Below, in pieces: positions 48,204 to 59,048 of a DNA stretch of 64,000 bases. The notes under the pieces are model-generated. The model worked only from the letters and a program-made list of their open reading frames with translations. It was not told the origin of the DNA and did not search any database. Within the stretch, counting starts at the first letter, position 1; each line of letters opens with the position of its first letter. This DNA is from Gammaproteobacteria bacterium (lineage in GTDB: Bacteria > Pseudomonadota > Gammaproteobacteria > Nitrosococcales > Methylophagaceae). Position numbers and translations under genes: made by a program. The stretch spans positions 62,001 through 126,000 of the forward strand of contig JAQWIT010000003.1 of assembly GCA_029248745.1 (NCBI GenBank), written 5' to 3'.

Positions 48204-48947
48204 ATGACTGAGGACAGTCAACAAGTACCCAAACACATTGCAATTATAATGGATGGTAATGGCCGCTGGGCCAAAAGTCGCCATCAATCCCGCTTCATGG
48301 GCCACAGGGCCGGTGTTAAATCCGTTGAAAAAATTGTTAAGCATTGCGTTAAATGTGAGGTTGAAGTACTCAGCTTATTTGCATTTAGTAGTGAGAATTG
48401 GCGAAGGCCTACTAAAGAAGTCAGTTTATTGATGGAATTGTTTGCCGTTGCGCTTAAACAACAAACCAAACGAATTCATAAAAATAATACACGTCTTCGT
48501 GTTATCGGCGATATCAGTAAGTTCTCGAAAAGTCTTCAAAAGCAAATTGAAGAAGCACAAACCATCACAGAAAATAATACAGGTCTAACGATCAATGTCG
48601 CAGCGAACTATGGTGGACGCTGGGATATTACGCGATCGGTGAAGCAGCTAGCAGAACGTGTTATGGAAGGTAGCTTAAAGCTAGAAGACATTACAGAACA
48701 ACAGATTACGCAAGGCCTTATCACAGCTGATTTACCTGAACCTGATTTGTTTATTAGGACAGGGGGCGAACAGCGAGTCAGTAATTTTATGCTGTGGCAG
48801 ATGGCCTACACTGAATTCTATTTTACGGACACGCTTTGGCCAGATTTCGATGAACAAGTATTAGATACCGCCATAGCCTCATTTAATCAGCGTGAGCGTC
48901 GTTTTGGTAAAACATCAGAGCAGTTAAAAGAGTGTAACGATGCTTAA
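48204..48947 (+). CDS. uppS: Undecaprenyl diphosphate synthase
   Basis: 247 residues. IMDGNGRWAKSR near 15 (catalytic Asp), GHRAGVKSVEKIV near 32, FSSENWRRP near 70 and LFIRTGGEQRVSNFMLWQ near 188. Makes the C55 lipid carrier used by peptidoglycan and by the O-unit pathway of this window. Overlaps cdsA by 8 bp. Confidence 0.97.
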   Translation: MTEDSQQVPKHIAIIMDGNGRWAKSRHQSRFMGHRAGVKSVEKIVKHCVKCEVEVLSLFAFSSENWRRPTKEVSLLMELFAVALKQQTKRIHKNNTRLRVIGDISKFSKSLQKQIEEAQTITENNTGLTINVAANYGGRWDITRSVKQLAERVMEGSLKLEDITEQQITQGLITADLPEPDLFIRTGGEQRVSNFMLWQMAYTEFYFTDTLWPDFDEQVLDTAIASFNQRERRFGKTSEQLKECNDA

Positions 48948-49761
48948 ACAACGATTGATTACAGCAGCTATTCTGATTCCCTTAGTTGTGTTGAGCATAC
49001 TCAAATTAGAGACATCACAGTTGCAATGGTTTATTGGCCTAGTCTCTGTTTTGGCAGCATGGGAATGGCTAAGTATTATCGGTATCAATGATGTAATAAA
49101 ACGACTTATCTGGGTAGTTGGTTTGATATTGGTGGTGGCATTGATTGCTTATTTACCCATGATGTTCATTTTAATATTAGCATTACTATCGTGGCTTGCG
49201 GCATCAGTCGTAATACTGAAATACGGACATACAGGCCTACCAGCAAGGTTAGCGAAGTTGTTTAAGAAAACGCGCTTTGGTATTGTCTGTACATTCTTAT
49301 TACTGACCTTTTTTTGGCTTTCCATCACGATTCTTCACCGAACGCCTCTAGGACCAGAACAATTATTATACGTGCTAGTCAGCGTTTGGTTAGCTGATAC
49401 AGGTGGCTATTTTGTAGGGAAAAAATGGGGCAAAACACCACTGGCTAAATCAGTCAGTCCTAATAAGACTTGGCAAGGTGTTTGGGGTGCATTGGGATTA
49501 TCAGCAGTCTGGGCTATAGTGGCCTATACGTTGGGCATTAATGGTGATTTATCGTTACTCTTATGGTTATGTCTGACGCTTTTAACGGTCATGGTCTCTA
49601 TTGTTGGAGATCTATTTGAAAGTCTATTTAAACGCAGCTTTAATGTTAAAGACAGTGGCAATTTATTACCAGGACATGGTGGTATTCTAGATCGTATTGA
49701 TAGTTTGATTGCAGCTGTTCCTATTTTTGTTGCAGGTCTGATGTTAACTGGATCCCTTTAA
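48940..49761 (+). CDS. cdsA: Phosphatidate cytidylyltransferase
   Basis: 273 residues with about 7-8 membrane segments and the C-terminal signature [21 protein letters not shown] followed by [12 protein letters not shown]. Makes CDP-diacylglycerol for phospholipid synthesis in the inner membrane. Confidence 0.97.
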   Translation: MLKQRLITAAILIPLVVLSILKLETSQLQWFIGLVSVLAAWEWLSIIGINDVIKRLIWVVGLILVVALIAYLPMMFILILALLSWLAASVVILKYGHTGLPARLAKLFKKTRFGIVCTFLLLTFFWLSITILHRTPLGPEQLLYVLVSVWLADTGGYFVGKKWGKTPLAKSVSPNKTWQGVWGALGLSAVWAIVAYTLGINGDLSLLLWLCLTLLTVMVSIVGDLFESLFKRSFNVKDSGNLLPGHGGILDRIDSLIAAVPIFVAGLMLTGSL

Positions 49762-49762
49762 A

Positions 49763-50938
49763 GTGCAATTAGTGACATTATTAGGTTCTACTGGCTCAAT
49801 AGGGGAAAGTACACTAGATGTATTAGCTCGCCATCCTGAGCAATACCAAATATATGCACTAACAGCCAATTGCTCAGTCGAGAAGCTATTTGAGCAGTGT
49901 CAAAAATTCGAACCAACCAAGGCAGTCATGCTAGATGAAGACAGTGCCGAGAAACTATCAAAAAAAATAAAAGAGGCTAACTTAAACACGAAAGTGTTGG
50001 CAGGTGAGCAAGCTTTACAGCAAGTAGCTGAGCATAGCGCTGTCGATTATGTTGTCGCAGCAATTGTCGGAGCCGCGGGCTTATTACCAACGTTATCGGC
50101 TGCAAAAGCAGGCAAGCACATTTTATTAGCGAATAAAGAAGCCTTAGTAATGAGCGGGCATTTGTTAATGCAAGCCGTTGAAAAAAATCGAGCGACACTC
50201 TTGCCTGTGGATAGTGAACATAATGCGATATGGCAATGCCTTCCGGTAGGAGATAAGCAACGATATCATTTCGATGGTAAAGGTATCAGGCGGATCATCT
50301 TAACAGCGTCCGGTGGCCCTTTTAGAGATTATGCGTTAGCAGAACTAGAACATGTGACACCAGAACAGGCTGTCGCACACCCGAATTGGTCAATGGGCCA
50401 GAAAATTTCGGTTGATTCTGCCACCATGATGAACAAAGGATTAGAAGTGATTGAAGCACATTGGCTATTTGGCTTGTCCAATCAACAGATCGATGTGGTA
50501 TTACACCGTCAAAGTATTATTCACTCAATGGTTGATTATGTTGACGGTTCAGTCTTAGCTCAGATGGGTAATCCGGATATGAGAACACCAATTGCAAATG
50601 CCTTGGCCTGGCCTAAACGGATTGATTCGGGTGTTGTGCCACTGGATCTGGTTGAAGTGAGCCAATTGAATTTTGCTAAAGCGAATTACCAACACTTCCC
50701 ATGCTTAGCATTAGCCTATCAAGCACTAGAAAGCGGCGGTACAAGTACCGCTATTTTAAATGCGGCTAACGAGGTTGCTGTTGAGGCTTTTTTGAATAGG
50801 CAGATTAAGTTCACTGAGATTGCCAAAACCATAGCGTATGTTTTATCCCATCAAACAGCTTCGTCTGGCGAGACATTAGAGCAAGTATTAGCAGATGACC
50901 AAACGGCTAGAGAACTAGCCAGAAGTTATATTTCCTAA
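49763..50938 (+). CDS. dxr: 1-deoxy-D-xylulose 5-phosphate reductoisomerase
   Basis: 391 residues from GTG at 49763, one base after the cdsA stop. NADPH fold [26 protein letters not shown] near 126, [10 protein letters not shown] near 151, TASGGPFRD near 178 and [19 protein letters not shown] near 214. Second step of the MEP isoprenoid pathway. Confidence 0.97.
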   Translation: MQLVTLLGSTGSIGESTLDVLARHPEQYQIYALTANCSVEKLFEQCQKFEPTKAVMLDEDSAEKLSKKIKEANLNTKVLAGEQALQQVAEHSAVDYVVAAIVGAAGLLPTLSAAKAGKHILLANKEALVMSGHLLMQAVEKNRATLLPVDSEHNAIWQCLPVGDKQRYHFDGKGIRRIILTASGGPFRDYALAELEHVTPEQAVAHPNWSMGQKISVDSATMMNKGLEVIEAHWLFGLSNQQIDVVLHRQSIIHSMVDYVDGSVLAQMGNPDMRTPIANALAWPKRIDSGVVPLDLVEVSQLNFAKANYQHFPCLALAYQALESGGTSTAILNAANEVAVEAFLNRQIKFTEIAKTIAYVLSHQTASSGETLEQVLADDQTARELARSYIS

Positions 50939-50944
50939 CGCGCT

Positions 50945-52291
50945 ATGCAGTCCCTTTTCTTCTTTCTTATTGCATTAGCATTATTAATTGCAGTCCATGA
51001 GTTTGGTCACTTTTGGGTCGCTCGCCGTTGTGGCGTTAAAGTACTGAAGTTCTCGATAGGGTTTGGCAAACCAATTTGGCAGAAAACTGGAAAAGACGGA
51101 ACAGAATATATTGTGGCGGCTATCCCACTGGGTGGTTACGTCAAAATGCTAGACGAATGTGAAGGTGAAGTGCCCCTCGAGCAACTGGGTCAAGCTTTTA
51201 ATCGGCAGACATTGGGCAAAAGAACAGCCATTGTGGCAGCAGGGCCGATTGCCAACTTACTCTTTGCCATTGTGGCTTATTGGTTGGTTCTTGTTTCCGG
51301 TGTGCCAGGCATTAAACCTATTGTTGAACAAGTAGCAGAGGACTCACCTGCAGCATTCTCTCAGATTCTGCCAGGTGATCAAATCAAGCAGATAAACGGT
51401 GAAATGACGCCGACATGGGCAACGGTTGATCAAGTTCTCAGGACGATAGCAGACGACGGAGGCATAGCTGAAATCACGCTTGTAAGGCATGAAAGTAAAG
51501 TCATTAAAAAAATAAAAATAGCACAACAGTCGATGTTAGTAGCAAGCCCCAACAACATTATCAAGGATTTGGGGCTAACAGCTAAGCTATACGATTTAAA
51601 ACCTGTTTTAGGAAAGGTAATTGAGAACCAGGCTGCTGCTCAGGCAGGTTTAAAAACAGGCGACATTATATTGTCGACAAATGGCCAAATGATCGAATCG
51701 TGGCAACAATGGGTAGAAGTGATTAAAGCTAACGCTGAAAAAGAATTGTCAGTTGCATTAAACAGAAAAAATCAAAAAATCACATTAAACCTCACGCCAA
51801 AACGTGCGGAACAAAGTCATGGATTTATAGGTGCTGCAGTAGATTCAAGTGCGACAGCCGTACCAGAACCATTAATATCTGAGTTACGTTATGGTCCAAT
51901 ATCTGGTGTGATAAAAGCGATTCAAAAGACATGGCAAATGTCATCGTTAACCGTAAAAAGTTTTATTGGCATGTTAAAAGGTGAAGTATCTACTAAAAAT
52001 TTAGGTGGTCCTATCAGCATAGCGCAGTCCGCAGGTGCATCGGCAGATAGAGGAAGTGTAGCATTCCTGAGCTTTCTGGCATTAATCAGTATCAGTTTAG
52101 GTATTTTAAATTTATTGCCTATCCCAATCTTAGACGGCGGTCATTTAATGCTCTATTTCTTCGAGTGGGTAAACGGAAAACCTGTATCAGAAGCTGTTCA
52201 ATTACAAGGACAAAAGATAGGGCTGATTTTATTACTGGCATTGATGTTTTTTGCTTTTTTCAATGACTTATCAAGACAGTTTGGATTATAG
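50945..52291 (+). CDS. rseP: Site-2 protease RseP
   Basis: 448 residues. Zinc site HEFGH near residue 18, two PDZ domains (about 120-200 and 215-300), and the second metal ligand region LLPIPILDGGHLM near 400. Inner-membrane protease that cleaves RseA-type anti-sigma factors after DegS. Located before bamA as in most gamma-proteobacteria. Confidence 0.96.
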   Translation: MQSLFFFLIALALLIAVHEFGHFWVARRCGVKVLKFSIGFGKPIWQKTGKDGTEYIVAAIPLGGYVKMLDECEGEVPLEQLGQAFNRQTLGKRTAIVAAGPIANLLFAIVAYWLVLVSGVPGIKPIVEQVAEDSPAAFSQILPGDQIKQINGEMTPTWATVDQVLRTIADDGGIAEITLVRHESKVIKKIKIAQQSMLVASPNNIIKDLGLTAKLYDLKPVLGKVIENQAAAQAGLKTGDIILSTNGQMIESWQQWVEVIKANAEKELSVALNRKNQKITLNLTPKRAEQSHGFIGAAVDSSATAVPEPLISELRYGPISGVIKAIQKTWQMSSLTVKSFIGMLKGEVSTKNLGGPISIAQSAGASADRGSVAFLSFLALISISLGILNLLPIPILDGGHLMLYFFEWVNGKPVSEAVQLQGQKIGLILLLALMFFAFFNDLSRQFGL

Positions 52292-52358
52292 GGCCAATGA
52301 AGGTACACTAACGCATTAATCCATGGGATCGATAGCGTTTAAGTACTGTCACTAAACA

Positions 52359-54641
52359 ATGAATAAAATATTAAGTTTTGTCATTTTATTATTATTAAGT
52401 AGCTCTGTATTAGCAGAAAGCTTTGTAATTAAAGATGTTCGCGTTGAAGGTTTACAGCGTATTGCTGAAGGCACCGTTTTTAACTATGTGCCATATAAAG
52501 TAGGCGATGAAATTTCATCGAAAGATGCTAAAAATATAATAAGAGCATTGTTTAAATCAAAATACTTTGATGATGTGAGAGTTGAAGCAGAAGGTGATAC
52601 TTTAGTTATCTATGTCAGTGAGCGTCCAGCAATATCAAGCATTGAGTTCGTTGGTAATAATGATATTGACAGTGAAGATTTAGCCGGCACATTGAGACAA
52701 ATTGGTTTCGCAGAGGGGCAAGTCTACGAACAAGCCATACTTGAGCGTGTAGAACTAGAGCTTCAAAGACAGTATTTTAGCCGTGGTAAATATGGTGTGT
52801 CGATTGAATCTGAAGTCGTTGAGTTGCCCCAGAACAGAGTAGGCATAGTGCTCACCATGCAAGAAGGGATTGTTGCAACTATTGGTGGCATCAGCATTGT
52901 AGGTAACACGTCTTATCCTGAAGAAGATTTATTGAGTGAGTTAGAATCAGCTACGGGTAATTTATTATCAATCGTCACGAGGGATAACCAATATTCGAGA
53001 CAAAAATTGTCAGCGGATCTTGAAACACTTCGCTCATTCTACCTAGACCGTGGTTTCGTCGATTTTGTCGTTGAATCAACGCAAGTATCTATTACAGATG
53101 ATAAAAGGGAAATGTTCATCACGATTAATATTTCAGAAGGCGAACGTTATCAAATTAAGGAAGTCCGGCTTGCTGGGGATTTAATAGTACCTGAGGAAGA
53201 ATTATTCAACCTGGTCATCATTAAGAAAGATGCCGTTTTTTCACGTAAACAAGTTACTAAAAGTAGTGAATACTTAACCAACCGTCTTGGTAACGATGGC
53301 TATGCCTTCGCTAATGTCAATGCAGTGCCTAAGATTGATCGGGAGAATCGGTTAGTGACACTGACTTTTTATGTCGACCCTGGAAGGCGTGCTTATGTTA
53401 GGCGCATTAACATTGAAGGTAATAGTAGAACACGAGATGAAGTAATAAGACGTGAGTTACGTCAGCAAGAAGCTTCATGGATATCAACCGGAGATGTTGA
53501 GGTGTCGCGTGCGCGTGTCCAGCGTATAGGCTATTTTGAAGATGTCAATGTTGAGACAATACCTGTATCAGGAACTGCAGATCAGGTTGACCTAGATTTC
53601 ACTGTTGTAGAGCAATCCTCAGGTAATTTGTCGGCTGGTTTAGGTCTTTCTCAATCTGACGGTCTGCTCATCAATGCAAACATCTCCCAGCAAAACTTCA
53701 TGGGAAGCGGTAAGTATGTCAGTCTAGGCTTTAATAACAGTGATACCAATACTGTATACAGCTTCGGCTATACTAATCCATTTGCAACCGTAGATGGTAT
53801 TAGCCAAGGTTTTAGCGCTTTTTACCGAGAAACGGATACCGATGATAGCAGCAATAATGTAGCGACATTCAATACTGATGTTTGGGGCGGTTCTACAAAC
53901 TTCGGTATTCCGATATCTGATGATAACCGTGTTGGGCTTGGTTTTGGCTATGAGAATACCGAATTAAAGCTACCAAAAAACACTACTATCGAACGCTACA
54001 GTGATTTTGTGTCCAGGGAAGGGGATAGCTACGATACATTCTCTGTCACACTAGGGTGGTCTAGTAACACGAGAAATCATCCGATTTTACCTACCAGAGG
54101 TAAATTACAAAAATTTTCTGCCGAAGTGGCCGTACCAGGTGGTTCTTTACAATATTATAAATTAAATTATGAAGATCGAAGGTATTCACCACTGACGAGT
54201 GACCTAACAATGGCATTTGGTGGGCGCTTAGGCTACGGTAAAGCTTATGGTAGTACTGATAAATACCCGTTCTTCGAAAATTTTTATGCGGGTGGTCAAA
54301 ACAGCGTCAGAGGATTTAGTAGTAACACTCTAGGGGTAAAGGATAATAAACAAGCTTTGGGTGGTAATTTACTTGTAACAGCAGGTGCCGAACTTATTTT
54401 TCCGTTACCCTTTGTTAAAAAGCAAATTAAATCAATCCGTCTAAGCGCATTCACTGATGTAGGGAATGTGTACGACGAAAACGAAAATTTTGATGCTGGA
54501 TTGCTGCGTTATTCAGCTGGTTTGTCTGCAATATGGATTTCGCCATTTGGGCCAGTATCTGTCAGTGTGGCACGACCATTTAATAAGCAAGATGACGATG
54601 AAACAGAAATATTCCAGTTTGCCGTCGGTTCGGCATTTTAA
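52359..54641 (+). CDS. bamA: Outer-membrane protein assembly factor BamA
   Basis: 760 residues. Signal peptide ends about VLA-E (19); five POTRA domains (about 22-420, starting FVIKDVRVEGLQRIAEGT) and a C-terminal 16-strand barrel with GGQNSVRGF near 650 (loop 6 RGF) and a terminal Phe. Core of the BAM complex; bamB lies at 59683. Confidence 0.98.
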   Translation: MNKILSFVILLLLSSSVLAESFVIKDVRVEGLQRIAEGTVFNYVPYKVGDEISSKDAKNIIRALFKSKYFDDVRVEAEGDTLVIYVSERPAISSIEFVGNNDIDSEDLAGTLRQIGFAEGQVYEQAILERVELELQRQYFSRGKYGVSIESEVVELPQNRVGIVLTMQEGIVATIGGISIVGNTSYPEEDLLSELESATGNLLSIVTRDNQYSRQKLSADLETLRSFYLDRGFVDFVVESTQVSITDDKREMFITINISEGERYQIKEVRLAGDLIVPEEELFNLVIIKKDAVFSRKQVTKSSEYLTNRLGNDGYAFANVNAVPKIDRENRLVTLTFYVDPGRRAYVRRINIEGNSRTRDEVIRRELRQQEASWISTGDVEVSRARVQRIGYFEDVNVETIPVSGTADQVDLDFTVVEQSSGNLSAGLGLSQSDGLLINANISQQNFMGSGKYVSLGFNNSDTNTVYSFGYTNPFATVDGISQGFSAFYRETDTDDSSNNVATFNTDVWGGSTNFGIPISDDNRVGLGFGYENTELKLPKNTTIERYSDFVSREGDSYDTFSVTLGWSSNTRNHPILPTRGKLQKFSAEVAVPGGSLQYYKLNYEDRRYSPLTSDLTMAFGGRLGYGKAYGSTDKYPFFENFYAGGQNSVRGFSSNTLGVKDNKQALGGNLLVTAGAELIFPLPFVKKQIKSIRLSAFTDVGNVYDENENFDAGLLRYSAGLSAIWISPFGPVSVSVARPFNKQDDDETEIFQFAVGSAF

Positions 54642-54662
54642 TTAGAAAGTTTGGAGAGAAGT

Positions 54663-55169
54663 GTGAAAAAAATGAAGTTTATTTGGCTATGTCTTTGGAT
54701 CGCCGTTTTTAGCACACCCAGTAATGCTGCTGAGCTTAAAATAGGTGTTGTTAATGCAGCGGCTGTTATGGAGCAATCTCCACAAAAAACACGTGCACTA
54801 GCGCGTTTAGAGAAAGAATTTTCGTCACGAAGTAAGGCGATTGAAAGTAAAATAAAAAGCTTAAGGTATAACCAAGAAAAGTTGGTTAAAGATAGTGCGA
54901 TTTATAGCGCAACTGAATTGAAAAACAAAGAACGAACCATTGTTAGCGAACAACGTGATATTAAGCGCTTACAAGATGAATATAGTGAAGACTTATCGAT
55001 TCGCCGCAATGAAGAACTGAGAAAGTTAGAAAAAGATATAGCCCAAACGATTATTGAGTTGGCTAAAAAAGAATCATTTGATCTAGTTGTTTTCCAAGGT
55101 GTTATTTTTGCGAGCGACAAGGTTGATATTACAGAAAAAGTATTAACGCTACTAAAGGCAAAAAAATAG
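54663..55169 (+). CDS. skp: Periplasmic chaperone Skp (OmpH)
   Basis: 168 residues from GTG at 54663, which has GGAGAG upstream; TTG at 54651 or ATG at 54672 are alternatives. Signal peptide to about SNA-A; mature part begins LKIGVVNAAAVMEQSPQ and has a long coiled coil rich in Lys/Glu (about 45-125). Holds unfolded outer-membrane proteins for BamA, just upstream. Confidence 0.92.
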   Translation: MKKMKFIWLCLWIAVFSTPSNAAELKIGVVNAAAVMEQSPQKTRALARLEKEFSSRSKAIESKIKSLRYNQEKLVKDSAIYSATELKNKERTIVSEQRDIKRLQDEYSEDLSIRRNEELRKLEKDIAQTIIELAKKESFDLVVFQGVIFASDKVDITEKVLTLLKAKK

Positions 55170-55186
55170 CCTTATCCTAAATTCGA

Positions 55187-56194
55187 ATGTGGACTCTTGA
55201 ACAAATAGCGCAGAATGTCAAAGGTAAAGTCCTTGGAGACGGTGCATGGGAAGTTAATAGTGTAGCGACGCTAAAGTCTGCAAAATCCCACCAAGTTAGT
55301 TTCCTGGCTAATAGCAAATATACAAAACACCTCGAATCCACAAATGCAGGTGCTGTTCTCGTAACACAAAAAATGGCAGAAGCTGTTACGGGTAATGCCA
55401 TTGTTGTAGAAGATTCATATATTGCTTATGCGCTTGTGGCAAGGTTATTAAACCCAGAACCAGAAAACTATGCTGGAATTGCGGCAACAGCAGTTGTTAA
55501 TCCAAATGCAAAAATACCTGAGGACGCATGCATTGATGCTAACGTTGTGATTGGAAACAATGTCTCATTAGGAAGAGGTGCTTTCATCGGGGCTGGGACG
55601 GTGATCCAAGATGGTGTGATCATAGGTAATAACGCGAGGATTAACCCAAATGTCACAATCTGTCATGATGTGATAATCGGTGATGATGTGATCATTCATC
55701 CAGGCGTTGTGATCGGTGCAGATGGGTTTGGTATTGCAAATAACAAAGGAAAATGGCTCAAAATCCCCCAATTAGGTACGGTCGAAATTGGTCACGATGT
55801 AGAAATTGGTGCCAATACCACTATTGATCGTGGCGCATTGGAAAATACAGTAATCGGTAATGGTGTGAAAATCGATAATCAGGTACAAATCGGTCACAAC
55901 GATATTATCGGAGATAACACAGCAATTGCTGGTTGTGTAGGGATAGCAGGTAGTACAGAAGTTGGTGAAAATTGTATTATTGGTGGTGGGGTAGGTATTA
56001 GCGGTCATATCAAAATTGCTGATGGTGTTATGATGACAGGTATGACGATGGTCACGAAGTCTATTTCAGAACCAGGCAGTTATTCTTCTGGCATTCCCGC
56101 AGAAACAACTAATCAATGGCATAAAAACGTTGTCAGATATCGTCAATTAGCGAAACTGACAGAGCGTGTAAAAAAATTAGAGCGTCCGTCGTGA
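55187..56194 (+). CDS. lpxD: UDP-3-O-(3-hydroxyacyl)glucosamine N-acyltransferase
   Basis: 335 residues. N-terminal uridine-binding domain (1-~100) with [16 protein letters not shown], then hexapeptide repeats and the catalytic His in [11 protein letters not shown] near 237; the C-terminal helix is [19 protein letters not shown]. Third step of lipid A synthesis. Confidence 0.97.
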   Translation: MWTLEQIAQNVKGKVLGDGAWEVNSVATLKSAKSHQVSFLANSKYTKHLESTNAGAVLVTQKMAEAVTGNAIVVEDSYIAYALVARLLNPEPENYAGIAATAVVNPNAKIPEDACIDANVVIGNNVSLGRGAFIGAGTVIQDGVIIGNNARINPNVTICHDVIIGDDVIIHPGVVIGADGFGIANNKGKWLKIPQLGTVEIGHDVEIGANTTIDRGALENTVIGNGVKIDNQVQIGHNDIIGDNTAIAGCVGIAGSTEVGENCIIGGGVGISGHIKIADGVMMTGMTMVTKSISEPGSYSSGIPAETTNQWHKNVVRYRQLAKLTERVKKLERPS

Positions 56195-56290
56195 CTATAA
56201 CTGAAAAAAGTTTATAAACGAAGAAAGCAGATTAAGTGTGATCCAAGAACGAAAAGAGCATCAAATGATACAATCAAAGGATAATAAAGC

Positions 56291-56740
56291 TTGAATACCA
56301 TCGATATACATGAAATACAGAAATTACTCCCTCATCGCTATCCTCTTTTGCTGATAGATCGTGTTATTGAGCTTACACCAGGTGAACACCTAGTTGGTAT
56401 TAAGAATATCACTTTTAATGAGCCACAATTTACCGGTCATTTTCCTCAACGCGTAATTATGCCAGGTGTATTAATTCTGGAATCACTTGCACAAGCTACA
56501 GGGTTATTAGCATTTAAAACAGCAAACGATTTGGATTCTGATGAAGAGTTATACTATTTAGCAGGTATTGATAACGCACGTTTTAAAAGACCTGTTGAAC
56601 CGGGTGACCAGTTAAGATTAGATGTGAAGTTAGTTAAACAAAAACGCAATTTATGGAAGTTCTTTGGTGAAGCAAGTGTAGATGGTGAACTCGTCGTCAG
56701 CGCTGATATTATGTGTGTTAATCAACCTTTACCGCAATGA
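56291..56740 (+). CDS. fabZ: (3R)-hydroxyacyl-ACP dehydratase FabZ
   Basis: 149 residues from a TTG start ([24 protein letters not shown]) with AAAGG upstream. Active-site motifs [22 protein letters not shown] contain the catalytic His and Glu. Acts in fatty-acid elongation and competes with LpxA for 3-hydroxyacyl-ACP. Overlaps lpxA by 4 bp. Confidence 0.97.
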   Translation: MNTIDIHEIQKLLPHRYPLLLIDRVIELTPGEHLVGIKNITFNEPQFTGHFPQRVIMPGVLILESLAQATGLLAFKTANDLDSDEELYYLAGIDNARFKRPVEPGDQLRLDVKLVKQKRNLWKFFGEASVDGELVVSADIMCVNQPLPQ

Positions 56741-57507
56741 TCCATGAAACGGCAATAATTGATCCTTCAGCTAAGATTGCAAAGGACGTTACAATCGGGC
56801 CCTACTCTATTATTGGTCCGGAGGTGGAAATAGGTAACGGCTGTCATATTGCATCGCATGTCGTTATTCAAGGGCCAACTAAACTGGGGCAGAATAACCA
56901 AATTTATCAATTTTCATCTATTGGTGAAATACCACAAGATAAGAAATATGATGGTGAAGCCACCTTACTGGAAATTGGCGATAACAATGTGATTAGAGAA
57001 AGCGTCACGATTAATCGCGGTACAGTACAAGGCGGGGGGGTTACTAAAATCGGCAACGATAATTGGATTATGGCTTATGTACATATCGCACATGATTGTA
57101 TTGTTGGTAATGAAAATACCTTTGCCAATAACGCCACATTAGCTGGCCATGTGCTTATCGATGATCATGTTATTCTCGGCGGGTTCACTTTAGTGAGTCA
57201 ATTTAACGCTATGGCTTCTTATTCATTCAGTGCAATGGGTAGTGTTATATCACGTAATGTACCTCCGTACGTTCTTGTCTCCGGCCACATGGCAAAACCC
57301 TTCGGTGTCAATGTCGAAGGATTGAAGCGGCATCAATTTAGTGATAAACAGATAAAAAATATTAGGCAAGCCTATAAATTGACTTATCGTTCTGGATTAA
57401 AGGTAGAACAAGCTAGTCAAGCGATACAAGAGCTTCAGCAAGAACAAACAGAATTGAGTTTGTATACCGATTTTCTGAGTAAACAACAAGGCGGTATTAT
57501 CCGTTAA
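56737..57507 (+). CDS. lpxA: UDP-N-acetylglucosamine acyltransferase LpxA
   Basis: 256 residues. Left-handed beta-helix (1-~190) with the catalytic His in [13 protein letters not shown] near 122, and a C-terminal helical part. First step of lipid A synthesis. lpxB does not follow as it does in E. coli; a terminator and the convergent amt do. Confidence 0.97.
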   Translation: MIHETAIIDPSAKIAKDVTIGPYSIIGPEVEIGNGCHIASHVVIQGPTKLGQNNQIYQFSSIGEIPQDKKYDGEATLLEIGDNNVIRESVTINRGTVQGGGVTKIGNDNWIMAYVHIAHDCIVGNENTFANNATLAGHVLIDDHVILGGFTLVSQFNAMASYSFSAMGSVISRNVPPYVLVSGHMAKPFGVNVEGLKRHQFSDKQIKNIRQAYKLTYRSGLKVEQASQAIQELQQEQTELSLYTDFLSKQQGGIIR

Positions 57508-57523
57508 GCAGCGCGTATTTAAT

Positions 57524-57562
57524 CAAAAAAAGGGGCTTACAGATGTAAGCCCCTTTTTTTAT
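57524..57562. terminator. Terminator between lpxA and amt
   Basis: AGGGGCTTAC (57531-57540) with GTAAGCCCCT (57545-57554), a 4-base loop, an A run before and a T run after. The symmetry suits termination of both convergent genes. Confidence 0.93.
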
Positions 57563-57580
57563 AGGTATCACTTGATAATC

Positions 57581-58765
57581 CTATTCATTCGGTGGAGTAG
57601 CACTGATTTTATGAATACTTAAGTCAGCACCATCATATTCTTCTTCTTCAGAAAGCCGTAGTCCAAAGAGTAAACTTAGAATCCCGTAAACGATAAAACC
57701 ACCTCCAAATGCGATGGTAACACCCAATGCAGTACCGATTAATTGTGACATCATACTTACGCCACCTAATCCACCAAAAGAAAGTTGGCCAAAAATGCCA
57801 GCAGCAATACCACCCCATACTCCACAAAGCCCATGTAACGGCCAAACACCCAAGACATCATCAATTTTCCATTTGTTTTGTGTCAGCATGAAGGTATAGA
57901 CAAATAAGCCACCAGCGACACCGCCCGTAATAAGCGCACCAAGAGGGTGCATAACATCGGAACCAGCACAAATAGCAACGAGACCAGCAAGTGGACCATT
58001 GTGAACAAAGCCAGGGTCATTACGGCCCACGAAACAAGCCATTAGTGTCCCGCCAACCATAGCCATTAAAGAGTTAACCGCGACCAGGCCACTGATGCCA
58101 TCGACTTCTTGTGCTGACATAACATTAAAACCAAACCAACCAACGGTTAAAATCCACGCTCCTAATGCTAAGAAAGGGATGTTAGATGGCGGGTGAGCAA
58201 CGACTTCACCTCGTTTACCATATCGTCCATGACGTGGACCAAGTAATAAAACAGCAGCCAAGGCAATCCAGCCACCAACAGCATGAACTACAATAGAGCC
58301 AGCAAAATCATGGAAACCATAGCCGTAACTTGTCTCTAACCAGGCTTGAATACCATGTGCACCATTCCAACTTATACCTTCAAAAAAGGGATAGATAAAA
58401 CCAGCTAGAAAAAAAGTAGCGATTAATTGAGGATTAAACTTAGCGCGTTCAGCGATACCACCCGACACAATTGCGGGGATTGCTGCTGCAAAGGTCAACA
58501 AGAAAAAGAACTTCACTAAAGCATAACCATTACTATCCATCAGTGATGGACCTGGCTGTAAAAAGTCGATGCCATAGGCAATACCATAACCGATAAAGAA
58601 ATAGGCTATTGTAGAAACACCAAAATCCGTGATAATTTTGACTAAAGCATTAACTTGGTTTTTCTTACGGACAGTCCCGACTTCTAAAAAAGCAAAACCA
58701 GCATGCATTGCCAGAACCATAATGGCACCAAGTAAAATAAAAAGAACATCAGTTGAACTTTGCAC
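57581..58765 (-). CDS. amt: Ammonium transporter (Amt family)
   Basis: 394 residues from GTG at 58765, preceded by GAGG. Eleven membrane segments; the two pore His lie in VVHAVGGW near 161 and WPLHGLCGVWGG near 305; the N-terminus ALFLEVG-type motif reads AFLEVGTVRKKN. Moves ammonium into the cell. No glnK is adjacent, which is unusual for an NtrC-controlled amt. The upstream region has a sigma-54 promoter and two NtrC-type sites. Confidence 0.95.
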   Translation of the reverse strand: MQSSTDVLFILLGAIMVLAMHAGFAFLEVGTVRKKNQVNALVKIITDFGVSTIAYFFIGYGIAYGIDFLQPGPSLMDSNGYALVKFFFLLTFAAAIPAIVSGGIAERAKFNPQLIATFFLAGFIYPFFEGISWNGAHGIQAWLETSYGYGFHDFAGSIVVHAVGGWIALAAVLLLGPRHGRYGKRGEVVAHPPSNIPFLALGAWILTVGWFGFNVMSAQEVDGISGLVAVNSLMAMVGGTLMACFVGRNDPGFVHNGPLAGLVAICAGSDVMHPLGALITGGVAGGLFVYTFMLTQNKWKIDDVLGVWPLHGLCGVWGGIAAGIFGQLSFGGLGGVSMMSQLIGTALGVTIAFGGGFIVYGILSLLFGLRLSEEEEYDGADLSIHKISATPPNE

Positions 58766-58805
58766 AACTTTTTCCTCAGTTTAAAGAATTAGAACTAAAT
58801 ACATT

Positions 58806-58822
58806 AGCAATAAATGCACCAA
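58806..58822 (-). promoter_or_regulatory. Sigma-54 promoter of amt
   Basis: On the minus strand TTGGTGCATTTATTGCT fits the -24/-12 consensus: GG and GC are separated by exactly 10 bases, with TTGC at -12. It lies about 40 bp before the GTG start. Confidence 0.85.
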
Positions 58823-58886
58823 ATCAGTTCAATGTAGAACAATCAAGTGCTTATATGATACTTGGACTATTAAATAACTTTGCTAA

Positions 58887-58901
58887 GCACCAATAAAGTG
58901 C
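58887..58901. promoter_or_regulatory. Weaker NtrC-type site
   Basis: GCACCAATAAAGTGC matches the GCACCA-N3-TGGTGC dyad in the left half and in GTGC of the right half. Its centre is 30 bp from the strong site. Confidence 0.6.
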
Positions 58902-58916
58902 CTGTGTTGTATGTGG

Positions 58917-58931
58917 GCACCATATTGGTGC
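58917..58931. promoter_or_regulatory. Strong NtrC-type enhancer site
   Basis: GCACCATATTGGTGC is a perfect dyad identical to the classical NtrC consensus core. It sits about 105 bp upstream of the sigma-54 promoter, a normal enhancer distance. Confidence 0.85.
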
Positions 58932-59048
58932 TTTTGTGATGTGATATCGGTCCAAGATCATATCTACATCAGCTAGTAAGATTAACGTATAATCACCCTT
59001 TTGATTTTTTCCATTGATACATAATTTTCAATGGTCTAGGAGATTAGC

